Assembly: GCA_028278645.1 (NCBI GenBank)
Contig: JANQDZ010000057.1
Location: 37,679 to 101,678, forward strand
Direction of reading: 5' to 3'
Length of the DNA stretch: 64,000 nt
DNA from: Longimicrobiales bacterium
GTDB taxonomy: Bacteria > Gemmatimonadota > Gemmatimonadetes > Longimicrobiales > Gaopeijiaceae
The notes under the pieces were generated by a model. It made no database searches. It had not been told where the DNA came from and saw only the letters and a list, made by a program, of their open reading frames with translations. The position numbers and the translations under genes were made by a program. Shown here in pieces: positions 8,484-17,680 of the stretch (within the stretch, counting starts at the first letter, position 1; each line of letters begins with the position of its first letter).

Positions 8484-10148
8484 TCAGCCCCCTCCGGCCC
8501 TCAGGGTATCAGGACGGAGCCGGAACACCCGGGACGCAGCTGTATCGGGAAGGACCCTGATAGCCGTATCCGGAAGGAGAGTATCCGGGAGTAGGGAGTC
8601 CGATCGAGCGCTGTCGGGCAGCAGGATCTGAATCGACGGAGGCAGAAGGGACTTGATGGGAATCAGTTCCTGGAGAAGATCGGCGTTGGCCTCCAACTCC
8701 ACTCTCAACCTCTCTTCGTCCTCGTCGGTGGCGATCACGAAGGGCGTCAGGAAGAGGAAGAGCTCGGCATTGGTCACGGTCTCACGGGTCGTTCCGAACA
8801 ACCAACCCAGAACCGGGATGTCCTTGAGAAGGGGTATCCCACTCCGGGACTCTTCCGTCTGTTGATCCACCAAGCCACCAATCACCACCGTCTGGCCGGT
8901 CTGGGCCAGGATCTGGGTAGTGGCCTCCCGGGTGCTGATGACGGGTGCGCCGAACTGGGTTTCGGCCGTGGCGCTGCTGACCTCCTGGGTGAGGGTCAGG
9001 TTCACATAGCCGTCTTCGTTGATGGTGGGGAGGATGGTCAGGGAGGTTCCTACGTCCCTGTATTGAACCACTTCCTGGGCGATTCCACCGGTGCTGACGC
9101 CGGTGAAGGAAGATTGTATGAACGGCCGCTCGCTTCCCACCAGTATCCTGGCTTCCTGATTGTTCTGAGCCTGGATCAAAGGTCTGGATATGATTCTGAC
9201 GTCCCCGGTGGCGGAAAGGGCCGAGAGCGTCACCCCCACGTCCACATCCCCCATCCTCAGAACATCGAGGGTGAATGCATCCGATGGCGGGGCCACCGGC
9301 AGGAGGCCTGTGGTTCCTTCCCCTCCCTCCTCATCCACATCTGAAGCGAACACGCCGACGCCCACGTTCAGGTCCCCGCTCCGCCTCACCTCGGCGATCA
9401 CCACCTCGATAACCACCTGAAGGGGCCGGAGGTCCAATGCCGCAATGGCCTGCTGGAGGATGCCCCAGTCGGCCACCGTAGCTCGAATCAGGAGGGAGTT
9501 CGTGACCTCGTCGGGGACGATCTGCACGTCCCCCTCCAGTTCAGCGCTCCCGACCTGGAAGGTGACATTCCCCCCCTGAAGCTGGGCTCCTTGGTACACC
9601 TGCCCGGAGGCCTGTTCGATGGCCCGGAGCTGTTGAGACAGGGTTTCGGCCCGGGCCGAGCTCGGCGAGATCCGAGGCCCGGTGGCCCCAAAGAGAGCCT
9701 GGAGCGTGCTGGCAAGGACCAGGGCATTGCTGTGTTTCAGGCGGTGGATATAAAGCTGGCGGGGTTCCAGGAGTCCACCCTCCTGCACCAGTGGCCCCTC
9801 CAACAGGAGCATGCCCGGGAGCTCCGTCACCGTGACCCCGTTGCTCTGTGCAAGGTGGCGAATGAGCGCCTCCACCTCTGCGGCGGTCAGGGGATCAGAC
9901 GTCCGGTGACTCACCGTCACTTCAGGCATGTTGGTGGAAAGAACGTTGATACCCGCCGCCTGCCCCATGGCCGTGATCACATAGGCCAGATCCAGGTCCT
10001 GGAAGTTGAAGGTGATGCCTTCCTGCTGGGCCGCCTGTTGTTGGAGCATTCGAGCACGCCCGGCCCCGGGATCCTGTCCGAGAAGCTCTGCCGGGCCGAG
10101 TGAGGACGCCACCAAGACCAGAACCGCCGGGACCGTAAGATGACGCAT
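8484..10148 (-). CDS. gspD: Type II secretion secretin GspD
   Basis: Outer membrane secretin channel. The start at 10148 is preferred because AGGAAGGA lies eight bases upstream and the signal peptide (MRHLTVPAVLVLVASSLGPA) begins there; an in-frame ATG at 10172 overlaps the gspC stop and is the alternative. N-domains of the STN/secretin type (FQDLDLAYVITAMGQAAGINVL) are followed by the secretin core (ISRPLIQAQNNQEARILVGSERPF and GGLVDQQTEESRSGIPLLKDIPVLGWLFG). The C-terminal 50 residues contain five LPD(S/T) units, an unusual low-complexity tail that might serve pilotin or envelope contacts. Length is 554 residues. Confidence 0.95.
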   Translation of the reverse strand: MRHLTVPAVLVLVASSLGPAELLGQDPGAGRARMLQQQAAQQEGITFNFQDLDLAYVITAMGQAAGINVLSTNMPEVTVSHRTSDPLTAAEVEALIRHLAQSNGVTVTELPGMLLLEGPLVQEGGLLEPRQLYIHRLKHSNALVLASTLQALFGATGPRISPSSARAETLSQQLRAIEQASGQVYQGAQLQGGNVTFQVGSAELEGDVQIVPDEVTNSLLIRATVADWGILQQAIAALDLRPLQVVIEVVIAEVRRSGDLNVGVGVFASDVDEEGGEGTTGLLPVAPPSDAFTLDVLRMGDVDVGVTLSALSATGDVRIISRPLIQAQNNQEARILVGSERPFIQSSFTGVSTGGIAQEVVQYRDVGTSLTILPTINEDGYVNLTLTQEVSSATAETQFGAPVISTREATTQILAQTGQTVVIGGLVDQQTEESRSGIPLLKDIPVLGWLFGTTRETVTNAELFLFLTPFVIATDEDEERLRVELEANADLLQELIPIKSLLPPSIQILLPDSARSDSLLPDTLLPDTAIRVLPDTAASRVFRLRPDTLRAGGG

Positions 10149-10168
10149 AGTGTGCTTCCTTCCTCTGC

Positions 10169-11092
10169 TCATCGGATACCCCCTCCTTCTCCACCGCCAC
10201 CACTCCCCGTGCCACCACTGGTTCCCCCTCCCCCGGACCCATCACCCCCCGGCCGACGGATGATGACGGGTCGGGCCACCAGTCCTCTCTCACCCCCGAA
10301 TTGGAACGTGACCGCATCTGAGTAGGGGGTTTGGCCCCCACCCCCCCTCTGCCTTCCCTGCTGACCGCCTCGCGTCGCCTCTCGGAGCCTCTCCGTTAGC
10401 TGCCGCACCAGGTCCGCCTGGACTTCCTGGCTCCGGGCGTTCCGTTCCCGGCTGTTGGAGCTCCGGCGACTCCGTGGCTCCGTGACGGGAAGAGTCCACT
10501 CCTGATCCTCCCTGACCAGTGTGACGAATTCCTCCATCACCGCCGCCAGGGTATAACCTTCCACTGTTTCCCCCATTAGGACGGCAAAAGGCAGCGAGTC
10601 GTCCGGTTGAACCAGCGCCAGGGCCAGATCTCCCGCGATGGCGGTTCCGACAATTCGGAGGTCCGGGTCTCTCCGGCGACGGTTGTCCCGTGACCTGGGT
10701 GCAGGGGCGGCTCTTTCGCTGGGCAGCAGATACCGATCGACCGAGGGCGTCCGGTCGGGTTGGAACAGATCCTGGTTCACCGCCCCGAGGATTTCGTCCG
10801 AAGTGACCTGAGGGTAGATCTGGCCCCGAGGGGACCGGAGAATCTCTCCCGCTCCCTCGCCCGAGGCCACAGAGGCTTCCTCACTACCGGCCTCCATCGC
10901 GGAGACGTTCCCATCCGCTCCTGCTTCGGCGTCACCGGTCCCGGCACCGGGCATGACCTGTTGGCCGGAGGTCCGTACCCCTGTCGCGTCCTCCACACGG
11001 ACCGCATCCACAACCGCGGCCCCGAACAGGACAGCCGAAGTGCCAAACACCAGGGCCCCCGCCACCAAAAACAATCCGCCCATGTTCCTCAT
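10169..11092 (-). CDS. gspC: GspC-like type II secretion clamp protein
   Basis: By position and architecture this is the inner membrane clamp that links the platform to GspD. The 307-residue product has one N-terminal membrane segment (LFLVAGALVFGTSAVLFGAAVVDAV), a periplasmic spacer, and a homology-region-like beta domain near residues 155-200 (DLRIVGTAIAGDLALALVQPDD, followed by GETVEGYTLAAV). No PDZ domain follows; instead there is an Arg/Gln-rich coil and a Gly-rich tail of about 20 residues. It overlaps gspM and gspD by four bases at each end. Sequence similarity to model GspC is weak, so the name rests on the HR-like domain and gene order. Confidence 0.7.
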   Translation of the reverse strand: MRNMGGLFLVAGALVFGTSAVLFGAAVVDAVRVEDATGVRTSGQQVMPGAGTGDAEAGADGNVSAMEAGSEEASVASGEGAGEILRSPRGQIYPQVTSDEILGAVNQDLFQPDRTPSVDRYLLPSERAAPAPRSRDNRRRRDPDLRIVGTAIAGDLALALVQPDDSLPFAVLMGETVEGYTLAAVMEEFVTLVREDQEWTLPVTEPRSRRSSNSRERNARSQEVQADLVRQLTERLREATRGGQQGRQRGGGGQTPYSDAVTFQFGGERGLVARPVIIRRPGGDGSGGGGTSGGTGSGGGGEGGGIR

Positions 11093-11739
11093 GAGCCGTA
11101 CTCCTCTACTCTCGCAAACCCGTCTACGATCAGTTGGAATTCAACAACGCCGGTGGGTAGAGATGGGCCTCTCTCCCCGTCGCCGTCGGACTCGGCACGG
11201 GCCGTCTCAGGCTCCAAAGCCAATCCTCTGATTCTCAGGAGGAGCGGGCTCTTCTCCAGCCGGTCCAGGAAATTCAGGACGCCTTCGAGGTCACTCTCGC
11301 CCCGGAGGTGGAGTCTCACCACCGCCAAGCCCGGTGGAGCGGATTCTCCCCTGCCCAGTTCCCCCCCACGAATCTCCTCGAGGAGAACTCGGCTTTGAAG
11401 GGCAGAAGCCTCCAGAAGCCCGGTCAGGGCCGCCTCGGCCAAAACTCCACTGGCTGCCCTCACGAGCCGATCCTCGTGAACCTCGGCTTCCGCCTGGACC
11501 GCTCGCATCTTCTCCGGCATATCGGGGCCGGCTTCGAGCAATTCCAGTTCCCTCGCCAGCAGCTCCCGTTCGGCCTGGACTCGGTCGCGAACATCCTCCA
11601 GGGCGGAACGGTAGGGCTTCACACCCAAGACATAGGCCCCGACCGGGAGCAGAATGCCCAAGCCCATAAGAAGTGCCCTTCGGTCCCGGGGAGCGAGGCG
11701 ATTCAGGAGGAGGAAGCCACGTCGGTTGAGAAGGCTCAC
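11089..11739 (-). CDS. gspM: GspM/PilO-like type II secretion platform protein
   Basis: Bitopic inner membrane protein of the secretion platform. I take the GTG at 11739, which overlaps the gspL stop as GTGA, rather than the upstream ATG at 11778 that would overlap by over 40 bases. A short cytoplasmic tail is followed by one membrane helix (ALLMGLGILLPVGAYVLGV), a coiled coil (residues about 40-85) and a ferredoxin-like periplasmic domain (LAVVRLHLRGESDLEGVLNFLDRLEKSPLLLRI). This is the GspM/PilO layout. It pairs with the GspL protein encoded immediately upstream. Confidence 0.8.
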   Translation of the reverse strand: MSLLNRRGFLLLNRLAPRDRRALLMGLGILLPVGAYVLGVKPYRSALEDVRDRVQAERELLARELELLEAGPDMPEKMRAVQAEAEVHEDRLVRAASGVLAEAALTGLLEASALQSRVLLEEIRGGELGRGESAPPGLAVVRLHLRGESDLEGVLNFLDRLEKSPLLLRIRGLALEPETARAESDGDGERGPSLPTGVVEFQLIVDGFARVEEYGS

Positions 11740-13100
11740 GGCCCACCCCCTTCCCCACGCTCCGGTAGCCGAGCCCAAAGCCGGAAACGCTCCACCACCG
11801 TTTCACCATCCTCCAGTTCCCGTTCCACGAGGCCTTGGAGTCTGATCTCCTCGAAAAGGCCGGCTTCACTCAAGGCCTGAATGGCCTCGCCAGCCTTCGA
11901 GCCAGCCGCCTCCAGCTCCACCGTGTCTCCGCTGGCAAAAAACCCCGTCAGGTAGGTGTCGGCGGGGAGGAGGGCAGCCAGCTCCACCAAGGAGCGTGTC
12001 CATACGGGTGTCGTGGCCGACAGTTGGTCCATGGACTGAATTCGAGCAGTGAGTCCATTCAGTGAATCCCGGGTTGAAAGAAGCGGTCTGACCTCGCTCT
12101 CGATGGATGCCCGGTGGTCCCTCACGGCCCGGAGCTCCCGATGGGCACCCCATAGCTGAGTTCCCATGGCAGCTATCACCAGGACCGCGGCGGCCCCCGC
12201 CAAGCGGCCCGCCATCTTTCGAGCTTTCTTCCTCCGCTCCCCTGCAATGGTCGGCGGCACGATTTCCAGCTCGCCCGAAGCAGCCGAAGCGGCCGTCGCC
12301 TCCTCCGCATCAGACCAGGCGCCAGGATCTTTTACCACCCTCATGCCCAGGGAAGAGAGGCCTGCCTGCAAGCCGCCGAACGCTCCGGGACCGGCTAGAA
12401 CCATGATCGAGCCCGGGGAAACTCCCTCCAATGCCTCGCAGATCCCCGCCAGGTCATCCGACGGGAGCCGACGCACCGCCACCGGGTCTTTCCCTTCGAG
12501 TTGGAGGACGTGAGCCGTATCCCCCACGACTGCCACCAGCCCGTTTGATGGCGTTCCCTTTCCACTCCTGGCCAAGGAGACCCAAACCCCGTGAGCCGAG
12601 GCGAAAGACACACTTTTCCATCCGACACCGAGGATAGCGGCTCTGGTGGACTCGATCAGGTCCAGTGGGGCGGCGGCCGCCAGGACCGACATGGAGGGCC
12701 CGTCGGGTGGCTCCTTCCCGGTGCCATTCACTCGGGGTACCCTGATCCCAACCACGCGAGGCCGATTTGCGCCAAGGAAGTACCGGGCCACATCCCTCCC
12801 CACCACTGCCTCTACTTCGGCAGCCTTCATGGGAGGGAAAGGGATCATTCGAGCGTCGGCGTGGGGGGGTAGGAGGGCGACGTGGACCGCTGCCCCATCC
12901 GTCGCCCTTCCCGCCACTCTATCCAGTTCGGTCTTCAGTACGCCAATTGCCTGAGACAGGGCTGAAGCGGTTTCCGCCCGATCCTCCCCTTTGGAGAACG
13001 ATGTCCTGACGCTGGGGATCCCGTTCTTTCCAAGGACGACACCAACGATCTCACGCTCCCCCATCGCGATCCCGATCTTCACACCATTCCGTGCGGCCAT
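11736..13100 (-). CDS. gspL: GspL-like protein with PilM-like and PilN-like parts
   Basis: The ATG at 13100 overlaps the gspK stop as TGATG and is clearly the start; the longer frame to 13193 is an artefact. The 454-residue product has an actin-like/PilM-type cytoplasmic domain (VKIGIAMGEREIVGVVL at the N-terminus), one membrane helix near residues 305-325 (LAGAAAVLVIAAMGTQLWG), a coiled coil, and a PilN/GspL periplasmic domain (WTRSLVELAALLPADTYLTGF). In type IV pili these are separate proteins; in type II secretion they are fused in GspL. It anchors GspE to the membrane platform. Confidence 0.87.
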   Translation of the reverse strand: MAARNGVKIGIAMGEREIVGVVLGKNGIPSVRTSFSKGEDRAETASALSQAIGVLKTELDRVAGRATDGAAVHVALLPPHADARMIPFPPMKAAEVEAVVGRDVARYFLGANRPRVVGIRVPRVNGTGKEPPDGPSMSVLAAAAPLDLIESTRAAILGVGWKSVSFASAHGVWVSLARSGKGTPSNGLVAVVGDTAHVLQLEGKDPVAVRRLPSDDLAGICEALEGVSPGSIMVLAGPGAFGGLQAGLSSLGMRVVKDPGAWSDAEEATAASAASGELEIVPPTIAGERRKKARKMAGRLAGAAAVLVIAAMGTQLWGAHRELRAVRDHRASIESEVRPLLSTRDSLNGLTARIQSMDQLSATTPVWTRSLVELAALLPADTYLTGFFASGDTVELEAAGSKAGEAIQALSEAGLFEEIRLQGLVERELEDGETVVERFRLWARLPERGEGGGP

Positions 13101-14158
13101 CAGAAGATCTCCCGCCATTCCACTTCGGCCCCCAAACCGCTTCTCCGGACCACCACCCGTGAAGCGACCTGGACCACACCGCCGTCCACCCACCCTTGAG
13201 CAAGAATCTCCACTTGATCGGTGGTATAGGTGGTGGGACGGGTAAACGTCCGACCCTGCGCTTCCATGATGGCCCCCAAAGTCGGGAGCATGCCATACAG
13301 CTCTCTATCACTCCGGGGCAGGTACCCAGATTCCCGCAGTTGAACCAACAACCTGGCGGCAGCCGGATCCATCCCAGGCACGGACAACAATACCGGTTCC
13401 GGCGCCGAGTTCAGATTGATCTCACCGTCCCCCACCAAAGTCAGGTGGGGGGCGGCCTTTACATAAAGCTCAGGGGTCATCCCCCTCACGTGCCGGAGCT
13501 CATCGATTTCCACGAACTCCCGGTTGGGAGGAAGGACGAGTGCTCCTTCTTCCAGATATTCCTCACGCTCACCTCCGTTCAGCCGGGGAATATCGTCCTC
13601 GTCACGCCAATCCAGGATTGCCTGGGCCAGGTCATCTGCCAAGGCGTAATCCACCTCCAGCCCCTGAGAAAAGAACTGCCGCAACATTTCTTCGGACGCC
13701 TCGTTTAGATTCAGAGCCGCGCCAACATCCCTAAGCCTCAGGGCGTATCGGGCATCTCCGAAAACCATTTCAGGGACCATCAGGTCCTGAGGCTCCCGCC
13801 AGGGGTCCTCCAACGGATTGGAGCTCCGAAAGAGCCGGCTCACGCTGGAGCGCTCAGCGCTCCTCCGGCTTCGGCTGCTCCTGGCTGACGCCATGGCCTC
13901 CTCCCGGAGCTCCTGTGCCCTTCCGAGCATGGCAGCGCTGAGACGGGATCGAGCGTATTCGGTCCCGGCGATGGCGGCGGCCCGGGCCCTCACCTCGTCC
14001 AGGAGATTGGCGGCGGATTGCCTCCGAGCCTTGGATGCTAAAGCTGCTTGGAGGCCGACCGAACCCAACGCCACAAGGAGCCAGAGGGCCGCAACCAGTG
14101 CGAATCCGTCCCTCCCCCCCCGCATCTGGGGCGCCTTGAACAGCCGGCCGACGCCCAT
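13100..14158 (-). CDS. gspK: Minor pseudopilin GspK
   Basis: The ATG at 14158 overlaps the gspJ stop as TGATG, giving 352 residues. The prepilin segment (GFALVAALWLLVALGSVGLQ) lacks Glu at +5, which is a known feature of GspK. The large C-terminal region contains helix-hairpin-helix-like SAM-fold repeats typical of GspK (AQAILDWRDEDDIPRLNGGEREEY and INLNSAPEPVLLSVPGMDPAAA). GspK caps the pseudopilus with GspI and GspJ, encoded just upstream. Confidence 0.9.
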   Translation of the reverse strand: MGVGRLFKAPQMRGGRDGFALVAALWLLVALGSVGLQAALASKARRQSAANLLDEVRARAAAIAGTEYARSRLSAAMLGRAQELREEAMASARSSRSRRSAERSSVSRLFRSSNPLEDPWREPQDLMVPEMVFGDARYALRLRDVGAALNLNEASEEMLRQFFSQGLEVDYALADDLAQAILDWRDEDDIPRLNGGEREEYLEEGALVLPPNREFVEIDELRHVRGMTPELYVKAAPHLTLVGDGEINLNSAPEPVLLSVPGMDPAAARLLVQLRESGYLPRSDRELYGMLPTLGAIMEAQGRTFTRPTTYTTDQVEILAQGWVDGGVVQVASRVVVRRSGLGAEVEWREIF

Positions 14159-14760
14159 CACCGCTCCACCTCCAAAGGGACGAGAAGGGGGTACCTGAGG
14201 AGGGGCGGGAGGGTGTCGTACCGAGTGGGCCCCAGGGTCACCTGGATCGCACGGGGAAGTTGGTTTGAAATCCAACCGTCCACCCATTCTCCCGTGGTGC
14301 CTTCAATGGGGAGGAGATATCGGACTTCCATGGAGCCTACCTCCGGGACCAACTCCACCAACCGAGGTTCGTCGAGGAGGGTTTCGCTCAGCTCGGCCAC
14401 CAACCCGGTCTCGGGCGTGCCGGAGTCGTCATCCACGAAAAGACGGACGACGGTCATGCCCACCCCAAGAGGCGTGCTGGCCGTTGTGGGGAAAATGATC
14501 TCGTCGGTCTCGGTGCCATAGACCTCGTCGTCCAGGCCTTGAAACGACACGCCCCTCCGTCCAGTCCGGTACTGTGTTTCCCCCAACCACTCGATGAGGA
14601 GGTTCCTGGAGGTGGCGCCCCGAAGCGCCAAAGCCGACGCCACCTCGACGGGCTCATCGGTGTCCATGATGAAGCCCAGGGTGGCGAAACCGGCCGTAAG
14701 GGCCAGGGAGGCTACCGTTAGGCCGATCAGGACCTCCATTAACGTGAACCCGCGGTTCAT
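14158..14760 (-). CDS. gspJ: Minor pseudopilin GspJ
   Basis: The product has 200 residues and starts with a very short leader and the class III signal G^FTLMEVLIGLTVASLALT, with Glu at +5 for pseudopilin assembly. The soluble domain is beta-rich, as in GspJ (LLIEWLGETQYRTGRRGVSF and MEVRYLLPIEGTTGEW). It overlaps gspI by four bases (ATGA) and gspK by one (TGATG). Assignment to GspJ rather than another minor pseudopilin is based on size and on its place between gspI and gspK. Confidence 0.85.
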   Translation of the reverse strand: MNRGFTLMEVLIGLTVASLALTAGFATLGFIMDTDEPVEVASALALRGATSRNLLIEWLGETQYRTGRRGVSFQGLDDEVYGTETDEIIFPTTASTPLGVGMTVVRLFVDDDSGTPETGLVAELSETLLDEPRLVELVPEVGSMEVRYLLPIEGTTGEWVDGWISNQLPRAIQVTLGPTRYDTLPPLLRYPLLVPLEVER

Positions 14761-15221
14761 GAGCCACCCCCCCGACCGGCCTGATCTCCACCGCGACCAC
14801 CCCCTGGACTGGCGGTCCCACCTACGCCTCCGCCGGCGATCAATGGCCTGGGCCGGTGGATAAGGGTCCGGAGCGGGAACCGTTCGTACGGTCCCAGGAC
14901 TTCCACCTCAACCCCGAAAAGGTCGTACTCATCCTCCATTAGGGCGATGGAAACACTCCAGGAGAACTCTTCGAAGGGTGGTGGGAATACCCCGGACAGG
15001 AGCGAGTCGGGGGGCTCCTCCAGGAGGAGGAAATCCAGAACTCGGATGGCCGAGATCCGATCTTCGGCCAAGGCTTGTGCCGTCAGGAGTTCCCTCGCCT
15101 GGGTGGCCACCCTGATCTGTTGAGCCCGAACCTGCAGAAGGACGATGGAAGCCACCCCAAGGATGGCCAGGGCCACCACGGCTTCCAAGAGAACGAACCC
15201 TCTCTGGCGCGGCCTGGTCAT
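14757..15221 (-). CDS. gspI: Minor pseudopilin GspI
   Basis: A 154-residue pseudopilin with the leader MTRPRQRG and the cleavage site G^FVLLEAVVALAILGVASIVL, including Glu at +5. The following sequence (QARELLTAQALAEDRI) matches the helical stem of GspI. It starts one base after the gspH stop. GspI nucleates the tip complex with GspJ and GspK, whose genes follow directly. Confidence 0.85.
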   Translation of the reverse strand: MTRPRQRGFVLLEAVVALAILGVASIVLLQVRAQQIRVATQARELLTAQALAEDRISAIRVLDFLLLEEPPDSLLSGVFPPPFEEFSWSVSIALMEDEYDLFGVEVEVLGPYERFPLRTLIHRPRPLIAGGGVGGTASPGGGRGGDQAGRGGGS

Positions 15222-15222
15222 C

Positions 15223-15795
15223 TCAATAAACCCTCACGTCGCCGGTCCAAGCGTCGATGGTCACCGCTCTGACGCCGAAGGGACCGGTCAGGAGGAGGGT
15301 GTCCGCCAGGGCCGCGCCTGTGGGCTCAAAGGTGAATCGGGCTCTGGCCCTGGGTAACTCCATGCGTACACCCTCGGGTAGGCCGATTGGCTCCCCGGGG
15401 ACCAATGCTTCCAAAACCTCAGCCCCCCCCAGCAGAGCAAGATCGGCGGCATCCGTCACCTCGTCGAAGAGAGAGGTAGGCGCTTCCACCTCGGCCTGAG
15501 ACCCTAGCTGAATCCGCTTCGGCGTGTCGATCCAGACCAGCTCCGAAACGGAATCGATGACCACGGTGACAGGCAGTCCGCTGCTGATGGCCGAATCACG
15601 GGCGAGCCTGAAGAGGGTTTGGACCCGAGTGCTGGCCCTGGTCAGCTCGTCCTGCTGGGCCAGCCTCAAGAAGGCCGGCACGGCGATGCCCACCGCTAGG
15701 GAAATGATGGTCAGGGCCATCACAAGCTCCAACAGGGTGATCCCTGACTGTCGCCAAGCCCGTTTTTCCTCCCGACCCCCTCCACGGCACCTCAT
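15223..15795 (-). CDS. gspH: Minor pseudopilin GspH
   Basis: A 190-residue pseudopilin with a rather long Arg-rich leader (about 18 residues) before G^ITLLELVMALTIISLAVGIAVPA, with Glu at +5. The stem (RASTRVQTLFRLARDSAISSGLPVTVVID) and the beta domain ending in AVTIDAWTGDVRVY are typical of GspH/FimT proteins. Its ATG overlaps the gspF stop as TGATG. Confidence 0.85.
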   Translation of the reverse strand: MRCRGGGREEKRAWRQSGITLLELVMALTIISLAVGIAVPAFLRLAQQDELTRASTRVQTLFRLARDSAISSGLPVTVVIDSVSELVWIDTPKRIQLGSQAEVEAPTSLFDEVTDAADLALLGGAEVLEALVPGEPIGLPEGVRMELPRARARFTFEPTGAALADTLLLTGPFGVRAVTIDAWTGDVRVY

Positions 15796-16991
15796 CAGAA
15801 TGACCCCGCGTTTACGCCATAGATGGCCTGAAGAAGGGCCAGCGCCACAACAGCCACGATTCCGCCGAATCCCACGATCATGGCCGGCTCTACAAGGGCA
15901 ACCAGGCGCTCCAAGGCTCGCTCGGTCTTTTTCTCCAGGAGCTCGGCTGACTTCAATAGGAAGTCGGCCAACCGTCCCGCGTCTTCTCCCAGGGCCACCA
16001 GCTGCGTCAGGACCGGGGGGAACAGCCCTCCCCGGGCAATCGCGTGGTTGAGGCTGCTCCCTTCTCTCACCAGGGTCCGGATTCGATCCGTTTCCCGCTG
16101 AGCCACGGGATCTGTCATGCAGTCACGGGCATCGTCCAGAGCAAGGAGGAGTGGGGCCCCACCGGCCACCAACTCGCCCACCATCCGGGCGAATGAAGCG
16201 GCCAAATGTTGCCGTCTCCAGGATCCGATGAGGGGAAGGCGTACCAAGATCTCAGCACCGGCATTCCTCCCAGCGTCGGTGGTCCGGAGCCAGGCAATCA
16301 CCACTGCAGCCAGGGGCGGTAGGATAGCCAGAATCCACCACTCCGACCGGACGGCCGCAGCCACGCCAACCACTGCCGCCGTGGTGCCGGGCAAGGCAGC
16401 CCCGGACGACAGGAGGAGGTCGGAGAAACGCGGCAAAACAAACAAGACCAGCACCAAAACCGCCGCGATACCCACTAAACCCAGGAGAACCGGATAAATG
16501 GACATGGACACCAACTTCGACCGAAGCTCGCTTTCCCGTTCCAGATGTTCGGTCAGTCGTTCGAAGGCGCTGTCCAGTGAGCCGCTCTTCTCCCCGGCCC
16601 TCACCATCCCGACATAGAGGGATGAGAACAACCGAGGGTGCTCGGAGAGGGACGAGGCGAGATCGTCTCCCCGCTCCACTTTGGATCGAATAGTTTCAAG
16701 GGCCGGTCGGACCGACTCAGGTGCCGCGGTGGTGCCTGCCCCGAGGGCCCTCGCCAGGGGCATCCCGGCCGGAAGGAGGGACGCTACGGCTCGGGTGAAT
16801 TCCAGGACGGCTCGCCGCCTACCCAGCCCCAATCCGATCCCGTTCCCGCCCTTTTTTGCCTCCTCCACGTCCAAGGCCACCAGGCCTCGACCCTCCAGAT
16901 CCCGAACGATCGCTTCCGGGCTGGAACCCGGTAGCCGGCCCTTCGTTCGTTGACCGTGAGTGTCAATGGCGCGGTAGGCGTAGAGCGGCAT
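15795..16991 (-). CDS. gspF: Type II secretion inner membrane platform protein GspF
   Basis: Polytopic platform protein, 398 residues, the usual length. The start MPLYAYRAIDTHGQRTKGRL is the conserved GspF beginning. Two T2SSF domains repeat around three membrane helices (VLLGLVGIAAVLVLVLFVLPRF and the C-terminal AMIVGFGGIVAVVALALLQAIY). The motif LVALVEPAMIVGFGGIVAVVAL at the end is diagnostic. It lies six bases after gspG. Confidence 0.95.
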   Translation of the reverse strand: MPLYAYRAIDTHGQRTKGRLPGSSPEAIVRDLEGRGLVALDVEEAKKGGNGIGLGLGRRRAVLEFTRAVASLLPAGMPLARALGAGTTAAPESVRPALETIRSKVERGDDLASSLSEHPRLFSSLYVGMVRAGEKSGSLDSAFERLTEHLERESELRSKLVSMSIYPVLLGLVGIAAVLVLVLFVLPRFSDLLLSSGAALPGTTAAVVGVAAAVRSEWWILAILPPLAAVVIAWLRTTDAGRNAGAEILVRLPLIGSWRRQHLAASFARMVGELVAGGAPLLLALDDARDCMTDPVAQRETDRIRTLVREGSSLNHAIARGGLFPPVLTQLVALGEDAGRLADFLLKSAELLEKKTERALERLVALVEPAMIVGFGGIVAVVALALLQAIYGVNAGSF

Positions 16992-16997
16992 GGATCC

Positions 16998-17444
16998 CTA
17001 CCAGCTCACGACGTCCGCGTCCTCACCCTCTCCCCCCAGCTCACCATCTGCCCCCAGCGAGAGGAGATCGTATCCTCTGGGATTCGCTTCGCCGGGGCTG
17101 AGGTAGATAAAAGGTGCACCCCAGGGATCCATCGGCACGTCCTTTCGGAGGTAGGGGCCACGCCAGTTGGAAGGAAGTGGTTCAAAGGTTGGCTCGACCT
17201 GGAGGGCCTCCAGGCCTTGTTCGGTTGTGGGGTATCGGCCGTTATCCAGCCGATAGGCGTCGAGCCCGGCCCCCAGGAGTTCGATCTGAGATCGAGCCGT
17301 GGCATCCTTCGCCGTTCCCACATGCTGAAACACATTGGGAGCCACGAGGGCGGCCAACATGGCGAGGACGGCGATGACCACCAGGATCTCGATCAGCGTG
17401 AACCCGCGACGATTGCCCATTGGTCGTCCCTGTTCGGTAGACAT
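16998..17444 (-). CDS. gspG: Major pseudopilin GspG
   Basis: First gene of the secretion operon. The 148-residue product has the prepilin signal G^FTLIEILVVIAVLAMLAALV with Glu at +5, the conserved DAYRLDNGRYPTTEQGLEAL segment and the calcium-binding C-terminal loop (LGADGELGGEGEDAD). The final SW is also typical. A GGAGG motif lies nine bases before the ATG. Being first and best preceded by a ribosome binding site fits the need for high expression of the major subunit. No prepilin peptidase gene is in the window. Confidence 0.96.
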   Translation of the reverse strand: MSTEQGRPMGNRRGFTLIEILVVIAVLAMLAALVAPNVFQHVGTAKDATARSQIELLGAGLDAYRLDNGRYPTTEQGLEALQVEPTFEPLPSNWRGPYLRKDVPMDPWGAPFIYLSPGEANPRGYDLLSLGADGELGGEGEDADVVSW

Positions 17445-17680
17445 TCAGGCCAGCCTCCGGAAAGTATGCTTGATCACCCTATCAGACAGCTATGCCGGGA
17501 AAAACGTTAGGAAAAAGCTCGTAAGAAGTTGCCTTACTCGCCCCTAACATCTGACGGTGGTTGAGGGGTGTGCGGTTGGCCGGTGTGCCCGATGGCCAAT
17601 CCGCCGGATACCCCTTATCCTACCACCCGTCCGAGCCTTAGGTCCCGAGCCCACGAACCCAAAACCCTACCAGATTCTCC

